NCBI GenBank assembly: GCA_003024785.1
Contig: PUQB01000235.1
Coordinates: 184,649 to 248,648 of the forward strand
Source: Selaginella tamariscina
Taxonomy: Eukaryota; Streptophyta; Lycopodiopsida; Selaginellales; Selaginellaceae
Direction: 5' to 3'
Length of the DNA stretch: 64,000 bases
Part shown: in pieces, positions 57,134 through 64,000 of the stretch
Position numbering within the stretch: position 1 is the stretch's first letter
Layout: each line of letters starts with the position of its first letter
Translations under genes and position numbers: made by a program
Notes under the pieces: generated by a model
The model's database searches: none
What the model saw: only the letters and a program-made list of their open reading frames with translations
What the model was told of the DNA's origin: nothing

Positions 57134-58026
57134 AAACACGTCTACGTATTAATACGTGCGCGCGTTTGTCTGTGTGTTGTATATTTTTAAATTAATAGCA
57201 ATGCTTAGTTAAAATTGACAAGCGATTAGGTCCACAAAAAGAAGTCAGAACTAATAAAGATAGATGGATACGCAATACTAGACTATTTGCACTAGATTTA
57301 TGCTGGAAGTGCTAGATTACATTTATCATTTCAATAATATTAAAAAGAATAATTATCTTGTATAAGTGTAACGATGGAATAATAACAATGAGTGACTAAA
57401 TTCATTATAAAGATATGTCTACACACGCACGCCTGCACACACTTATATACACATACAACATAGAACTTGAATCGCAAAAACATGCGATTTTGCTACGATC
57501 TCTATACAAATGAATAAATATGCAAAGTACATACGATTTTGATCATTGCAATGATCTGTATTATAACTGATCGAGAAAATCTGCGAATCAATACAAGTGT
57601 GTGCCAATAAAACGCTGATTATCGCGGATTTTCAACAGAAAAGGGAGATTCAACACAAAGAATGCGATTTTACGATTAAAAACAACAATTTGAAGCATGA
57701 ATTCGGAGATTATGAAAATTTCCCAGGAAATAGCCTTGGAAATCAACGAATTCGTGCTTCAATTCGTGTGAAATCGCGTTCTTTGGACCTCGTTTATGTC
57801 GAATCGCATGTTTTCACCTTAAATCCTTAGAAATGCAGGCTAAGAATGCGATTTTAAGCTCTAGAACACGAATCAAGGATTCTAAACAAAAAAAAGAGGG
57901 GAAATTCGTGATCTCACTACAGAATCGCAGTAAAATGATGTAAAAGACAGAATCCGACATACCTGCGCACGCAGAAGCCGCAAGAACTCCACCTGTCAGA
58001 ACTCCCTCGCCCTAAATTACTTGCAA
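57134..58026. promoter_or_regulatory. Head-to-head promoter region with repeated TGCGATTTT words
   Basis: About 890 bases separate the ATGs of the F-box gene (minus) and the C-factor-like SDR (plus). The word TGCGATTTT occurs at 57483-57491, 57663-57671 and 57847-57855, with further GAATCGCA/AAATCGCG-type relatives at about 57472, 57770, 57804 and 57922. CCCTAAA words lie near 58011 and 58034. The region may contain both 5' UTRs. The 77-codon frame at 57597-57830 has no gene features. Confidence 0.45.
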
Positions 58027-59772
58027 ATGAAAAACCCTAAATTCTCACACACACAAATGAGAAGCGTTTTATCCTCTTTCCAAAGGCGCTCGATCTGCAT
58101 TTCTTCTCAATTGCGCAGCATTTTGTCGTACAAGGCGCTTCCCGTGGCCTCGGCCTTGAATTTGTATGTATATGCGTATATATGTGTGTATAGAGAGATG
58201 TACATATGTATATGTACGTGTATATGTATTTGTTTATACATATGTACAAAGATACATTAGTTATATGCAACAGTTCGTATTGTACATATTAATACAGTTC
58301 AACTAACTTATACATATTTGTAAATTATATATGTATATAATGTGTGTGTGTGTGTGTGCGTGTGTGTGTGTGCATGCCTGTGTGTACAGGAGGTCAATGT
58401 GTTGATAGAGATATAAAGATGCTGATGCCCCACGCAGCACTTGTTTGTGTATTCTTGTCGCATTTATATATGTTTGGTTCTTCTTTTTTTTTTTTCCTTA
58501 AATTTATAAAATTATCATTTTATTTATTTATTTATTTAATGTTTGTGAATTTTTATGACAGGTTAAACAGCTGCTTGAAAATAATTCAGAAAATTACGTT
58601 GTTGCCACGTGTCGCCATCCAGATAAGTCCGAGCATCTGTCTGTTCTTAAGAAACTCTATGTAGAGAGGCTCACTGTGTTACGTTTAGACGTGACGGACG
58701 AGGACACGATTAAGGTAATTTAATTAAAATTATTTATATTATATATCTATATCTAAATTCTAAAACTTATATTAAAATATATTCGAAAGTTATATATGAA
58801 AAATTTATATTAATGTATTCTTATTTTATTAAAACTCTACTGCTAAATATTTACAGGAAGCAGCAAATGATATTGGTAATCTGCATGGTAACATTGAGTT
58901 ACTCGTTAACACCGCTGGGATACTTCATGATCAAAATTTAGGAATATTCCCAGGTATTTATTAATACACATGTGCATACACATTGTAGAATATTATTGTA
59001 ATATGCCTACAGAAACCTCCCTGAGTAAAGTGGATGCTAAAGCCTTACTCCTCAGTTATCAAATTAATGCCGTAGGTCCAAACTTGTAATCAAAGTAAGA
59101 ACACACACACACACACACTATATACACGTACATATATACATACGTGTGTGTGTGTGTATCACACACACATACGTATGTCATACAGATATATACATAAGCA
59201 CGCACACCCACATATGTGATTAATTACAGCACATGGCGCCGTTAATTAAACCGGGATTAAGCAGGAAAGTGGCAGTGGTTGCAAATGTGAGTGCTCGTGT
59301 AAGTTCTATTGGAGATAACAGGCTAGGAGGCTGGTATTCATACAGGGCTTCTAAAACTGCACTTAATCAGCGTAAACAACATTAAAATATTTTACTTTTA
59401 TTTTATTATGCATATTTATATCATATCCATGTACGTAAATAACATACATATACACTATTTCCATTATTATAACTCTATGAGTATATATATATGTTGTGTG
59501 TGTGTGATTTAATTAATATTTATTGATTATACACAGTTACGAAGACAATGTCAATAGAATTTGCAAGAAGAAAAGAGGCTGTGGCGTGTATTGTACTTCA
59601 TCCAGGGACTGTAGATACGGACCTCTCCAAGCCGTACCAACGGAATGTGCCAAAGGAGAAACTGTTCACGAGGGAATATTCCGTTCAGAAGCTGATGGAA
59701 ATTATTAACAGAATTGACGTTCAAAGTAACGGGAAGTTCTTTGGTTGGGATGGTCAAGAAATTATCTGGTAG
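58027..59772 (+). pseudogene. C-factor-like short-chain dehydrogenase, glycine-motif exon lost and frameshifted
   Basis: The first exon (58027-58163) encodes an Arg/Ser-rich, acid-poor N terminus (MRSVLSSFQRRSI...) like an organelle transit peptide. Clear exons are 58562-58714 (VKQLLENN, VVATCRHPDK, LDVTDEDTIK), 58857-58953 (LLVNTAGIL), 59013-59094 (SYQINAVGP), 59230-59371 (VVANVSARVSSIGDNRLGGW and the catalytic YRASK) and 59537-59772 (LHPGTVDTDLSKPYQRNVP ... FFGWDGQEIIW, stop TAG). This matches plant homologues of the CsgA/C-factor SDR family. Two problems are visible. The exon that should carry the Gly-rich cofactor motif is absent or unrecognisable (a relic may lie at 58391-58450). Exon 59013-59094 is one base short, putting a TAA before the end. 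Either a pseudogene or a gene with sequence errors. Confidence 0.82.
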
Positions 59773-60241
59773 AATATCAATAATTTAATAGAATATCTTA
59801 AATATTATCTTTTAAATTTGTGGTTTTGTGTCCGTTACGTGTGTACGCACACATACATGTGTGTTGTGTATACACCTGAACTTTTACAAAATGTATTTTA
59901 TTATAAATTTACTCATAATCAATTTTTTTGTTATTGATATGTACAAATATATTATTAAAAAAAAATTCTTTTAATTTTTTGTTAAAATGGTTTAGAGATA
60001 ATGTTTAAGATGTTGTTTAATATAAATCTATTATTCAAAACATTAATGATTGTAAATTAAAATAAAAAATAATAAATATTTGAGTTATATTTACGTATTA
60101 ATTAATTATTAAGTAGAGAGCTTGAATAATATATAAAATAAATATAAAATGAACTACGTAGCTTGTATAATTTAAATATTATGTTATTAAATTCTTCTTA
60201 TTAACTCTATGAGTATTGAGGTACACAGTTTGAAGTTAGCT

Positions 60242-60302
<61 letters not shown>

Positions 60303-60691
60303 AAACAATAAAATAATAAAAATTTATTTTAAGAAGTTTCTAGCAAATTAATTCTAAAATTATAATTATGAATAAAGAGAATCCAGAATACAGCAATAAA
60401 TATAAAGGTTAAAATATATCATTTCAAATTGATTAAGAAACATGCAGAATCACATAAATTATATATATATATATATATATAAACAATCTCTATATAAAAC
60501 TTTATAGTAATTTGCAAAACATTATATACAGGTTATATATTTTATCTTTAATAGAAAATTAGACAAGATGTTCTAACATTTTCAATAATCTCTCTCTCTC
60601 TCTCTACGTACACACACGCACACGCACACGCACGCACACACAACAATACATAGGCCAAAATCAAAACGTTTAGTTAAATAAGCGGGGGGTT
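59773..60691. other. Convergent intergenic region, AT-rich
   Basis: It separates the SDR stop from the HRD1 stop. TA microsatellites occupy 60246-60302 and 60461-60481; CT and CA runs lie at 60590-60640. No gene. Confidence 0.6.
60246..60302. repeat. (TA)n microsatellite
   Basis: About 27 TA units with one interruption. Confidence 0.95.
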
Positions 60692-60895
60692 TCACAAACT
60701 AGAAGAGGATGCTTCTTGTTCACCTCCAACACCGCTCTTAACGGGGAATTTACCTTTCCTATCGTGTGGCGTCTCTTCCTCACTACTTAGATTGCTCTGC
60801 TGCTCCTCTACGCCCTTATTATCCTGCACGCTCCTCTGCAACTCCAGTGCCGCATCCAACTGCTGCCTCAACAGCTATAGGCAAAATACGTAAGT

Positions 60896-60907
60896 CTCTC
60901 TCTCTCT

Positions 60908-60935
<28 letters not shown>
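60896..60935. repeat. (CT)n-(GA)n palindrome in an HRD1 intron
   Basis: About 12 bases of CT followed by TAGA and a GA run, forming a self-complementary hairpin of low complexity. Confidence 0.85.
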
Positions 60936-60938
<3 letters not shown>

Positions 60939-62310
60939 CATACACATATATATGTGTGTGTGTGTGTGTCTGTTGTCTACATGTAAGAGCATTAATGAAA
61001 CTGAGGATGTAAAACATAGGGCACAAATGTAAAATATATACATGCTAGTATATTTATACATATCGCATACATACTATATAATATGCACAGAAATAACATC
61101 ATATAAATTAGACACGTGTCTTACCTGTACTGTGCTTTCCAGGTACTTGGATTTTTCATCAGCTTTTAAATGCGTGGGCCAACAAGCTCCTCCACCAGCA
61201 ATAACCGGCATGAAGTAGACCTGGCCAGCCTTCTTTTGCGGGGAATTATTCGCGGAATCTTCCAATGGACTCTCTGCCTCTGTTGTAGTACTAGTCCCTG
61301 AACTTTGCACTGTCTGCTGCGGAACCGCCGGTACATACATAGGATACCTGTAAAATTTGTATAGTGTGCGTGTTTGTGTTAGATTTGTTATACTGAAACA
61401 CAATTTTCTGTCGTGCAACATATAATATAATAATGCGTATACTGTGAGGGTGTATGCACTAGATATACGTACTAAAACAAAAATAGTTCATATACACTAG
61501 TATGCAATACATAAACTTAGATACTACTCGTCCTGATGCCGTAAATACAGTATATATATCCATATACAGAAATATCATTATATAGTAGTCACACCAGAGC
61601 ATATTCTGTGTATATCGAATAATATACTGTATACAATGTAGTAACTACTAGATAATGTCATATACTGAAAACGTATCACTCTATCCACACACACTATAAC
61701 TTACCAGTTCATGGTGCCCGAGTGTACAGATGGATAAACGAAAGACGAACTATATCGAGCAGCTGCAGCTGCGGCCGCCTGAAGCCGTGCTTGAGCAGCA
61801 TTTACAGGTGCCTGTGCTGGCGCATTGCCTTCTGTGGTGTTATTATTAGCTTGACCTGTACATTTCTATAAATACATGCATACATATAGATATGTATGTG
61901 TATGTATGTATCTCTCTTCTCTCTCTCTCTCTCTATCTATCTATATCTATATCTATATATCACATACATATATATATAGCGGAAGACGCAACACACAATG
62001 GAAAGTGGTACCTTCATTAGTTGACTGATTTTGTTGCTGTTCTCTTTGTGCAACAGAGTCCGATGACGTTGTTTCTGGGGTTACTGGGGCCCTGCAAGTG
62101 GGCAAGTCTGCTGTCTCTCCAACCAGGAACGTAAACAATGGACGTGAAAGGTGTCCGCACGGTAGCTTCTTTGCCACAGCCATCTCTCTCGGCATATTAT
62201 ACACGTTGCATCACTCCTGTAAGTAACATATAAGCATACACATATACTCCGTGTACACATATATACACATACACTAGCACATATTAAGTAGTAAATAGTA
62301 ATTTCACACT

Positions 62311-62311
<1 letters not shown>

Positions 62312-62349
<38 letters not shown>
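62312..62349. repeat. (GT)n microsatellite in an HRD1 intron
   Basis: About 19 GT units about 20 bases from the exon 62516-62369 donor. Confidence 0.95.
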
Positions 62350-62350
<1 letters not shown>

Positions 62351-63047
62351 TGGGAGTGTGATGCTTACCGTCCAAGCTCTTCAGGAGTTGCATCAGGGAA
62401 TCTCTCATTCATGTTGGATGTGACTTTCCTGTACCAATGAAGTCCGTCACCCTTGCCTTGAAATTGCGTATAATCTCGTATAGTTCACGGACCAGATGCA
62501 GAGGCAGCCATAGTGTCTACCAAAATAGCAAATAAACGTCAGTAATGTATAAACTAGTACGAATATATGAAAATATGTGTCCAAGCTCTTCAGATTAATA
62601 CAATTAACTTACAAGAAGATAACTAGAAGAAGAACAGGTAGAGTGACAAATGAAGCAAATCCCGGATGAGCTCGAGGTAGAAGATATATACAGCCTTGTT
62701 ATCCCACTGTCCCTCCATCCACATGTCTCCCATGTAGAGTGTATACTTCAAAACCATCGATATGACAGAAGTTGCCAATATAACGTACCTGTTAAATAAC
62801 TTATCAGTTCTCCACTTATACACTTATGGAGACAGATAACCACAACGCACAAGTGCATATACATGTACAAACATATAGATTTGAAGTATTTGTATAAATC
62901 GCAAGTTCATTGTACACATATTATTCATCGGCATATTAACTAAGAGCATAGTATATCCTAAGTATATAACTTAGTATAATGAATATAATGTTATTATATA
63001 CGTCTACACAGACGTCCATAGACCTACACACACACATATAAATCTCT

Positions 63048-63055
63048 CTCTCTCT

Positions 63056-63092
<37 letters not shown>

Positions 63093-63161
63093 TTGTGTGT
63101 GTGTGTGTGTGGTGTGTGTGTGTGTGTGCGTATGTATGTATGTATGTATGTATGTATGTAT
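63048..63161. repeat. Compound CT/TA/GT/GTAT microsatellite in an HRD1 intron
   Basis: Successive CT, TA, GT and TATG runs directly after the exon 63440-63169 donor on the minus strand. The nearby frames are artefacts. Confidence 0.9.
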
Positions 63162-63440
63162 AGCTTACTCAAAGGCGAAAAAGAGAGAAACCGAAGGCTT
63201 CCTCGTCTTGAGAAGATTTCCGACAGAAGAATGAGCAAAAATGGCATCCAGGATCAACAAGAAGAACATGAAACCGGAAATACGGAAATGTGACAACCTT
63301 GATACAGACGGGGTTATCTCAATGTACTCCACTCTCTTCTGTGCCAGCCAGTGAAATGCCTTAATAAATAAAAGCACGGTAACCATGGCCACAAATGACA
63401 CGTTAAACTCCTCTCTGAATATAGTCATTGCGAATAAAAC

Positions 63441-64000
63441 CTGTTATGCCCATAGCAGTAATTATGTTAAAAACACATACGTACATTTATAACATAACCA
63501 TCTACACATATACGACAATTCTGGCAACTAGCAATCTAGCATAGACACGTAGATAAGATTTCTACAAAGCTACAATAGAGATATTTTCCAGTATATGTGT
63601 AACACAAGAAATAATCCACATAGCTACGTGTAGTATTCTTTAGACAAAATGTTGATATTGTTTTCATATAAAAGGTGCATATATATGTGTGTGTGCGTGC
63701 GTGAATATGTATACACATCGTCATGTATATATTTAACATTGCGTATGTAATAAACCTCGATGTAAATTTAACTGCCTAGCTACATTAGAAAATATAAATC
63801 CTTGCAAACATATACATGTTCTAGTGTATGAGGACGTGTACATGTCTATTCATCCTATCCAAGTATATACATACATAAGAAATTGCATATGTATGGCTAT
63901 CCATATCCCACTTTCATATGTCTATCATTACCATTCTGTTTCATCGTTCAGAAGTGTATAAGTACACACAACAACACATATAGAACATACATATATACGT
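63441..64000 (-). other. HRD1 intron to the window edge
   Basis: No further HRD1 exon is recognisable; the N-terminal membrane exons should lie to the right of the window. The sequence is AT-rich with CA words. Confidence 0.5.

Larger units (their letters stand above)
60692..63440 (-). pseudogene. HRD1: HRD1 (synoviolin-type) ER ubiquitin ligase, 3' part, frameshifted in three exons
   Basis: Minus-strand exons: 63440-63169, 62788-62613, 62516-62369, 62216-62012, 61855-61705, 61347-61125 and 60874-60692 (TGA). They encode membrane helices with HWLAQKRVEYIE, EGQWDNKAVYIFYLELIRD and LLHLSLYLFF, the cytosolic NMNERFPDATPEEL, a RING domain starting DATCIICRE, and a Gln/Ala/Ser-rich tail. HRD1 sits in the ER membrane and ubiquitinates misfolded proteins for ERAD. 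Splice sites are all good and the last three exons are in frame. However, the exon lengths show missing bases: 1 in 62788-62613, 2 in 62516-62369 and 4 in the RING exon, so RING residues are spread over three frames. The 5' exons lie beyond the window. It may be a true gene with consensus errors. Confidence 0.88.

Noticed and set aside
57597-57830. 77-codon plus frame in the divergent promoter
   Set aside because: No domain, no splice context, and built from the repeated TGCGATTTT-type words.
1-64000. CRISPR arrays, tRNA and rRNA genes, organellar inserts
   Set aside because: No regularly spaced complex repeats, no cloverleaf or rRNA stretches recognised by eye; short tRNAs could be missed without a covariance-model search.

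Overview
The window is nuclear DNA of a land plant (or a close streptophyte relative); the species cannot be named from it. The grounds are spliced genes with GT-AG introns, a Ty3/gypsy retrotransposon of plant type, CLV1/BAM-like LRR receptor-kinase remnants, and plant-type homologues of HRD1, an At5g23340-like F-box/LRR protein and two short-chain dehydrogenases. Intergenic DNA is very AT-rich and full of TA, CA and GA microsatellites. There are no operons, no CRISPR array and no bacterial signals.

Layout. 1-3629 is the 3' part of a Ty3/gypsy element (pol plus right LTR), inserted into an older repeat. About 3.6-51.3 kb is a repeat landscape of nested, inverted and duplicated units. Three families dominate. 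Family A is a long-terminal-inverted-repeat unit, best seen at about 22.6-27.7 kb and 32.3-37.5 kb. It carries a broken LRR receptor kinase together with broken exons that look like the mRNA-export factor THO5. Pieces recur at 3.6, 9.6, 12.4, 19.2, 41.4 and 47.9 kb, and the last is an inverted duplication able to make a hairpin RNA. Family B (6.4, 28.5 and 50.6 kb, with its 3' tail also at 15.6 kb) holds exon-like pieces of a protein I do not recognise, a CA-rich minisatellite and an acidic C-terminal tail. Family D is an AT-rich foldback repeat without genes.

From about 52 kb the window becomes ordinary gene space: a carbonyl-reductase-like SDR (+), an intact seven-exon F-box/LRR gene (-, 431 aa), a C-factor-like SDR (+) that is head-to-head with the F-box gene, and the ER ubiquitin ligase HRD1 (-, 5' end beyond the window). 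The F-box gene is perfectly in frame. Both SDRs and HRD1 carry small lesions, mostly single missing bases, that leave nearly all splice sites intact. These are either young pseudogene mutations or consensus errors in the assembly.

The genes do not form one pathway. The F-box protein and HRD1 both act in ubiquitin ligation (cytosolic/nuclear SCF and ER-associated degradation), but they are unrelated neighbours. The most unusual part is the repeated, co-mobilised receptor-kinase plus THO5-like cargo and its inverted-duplication derivative.
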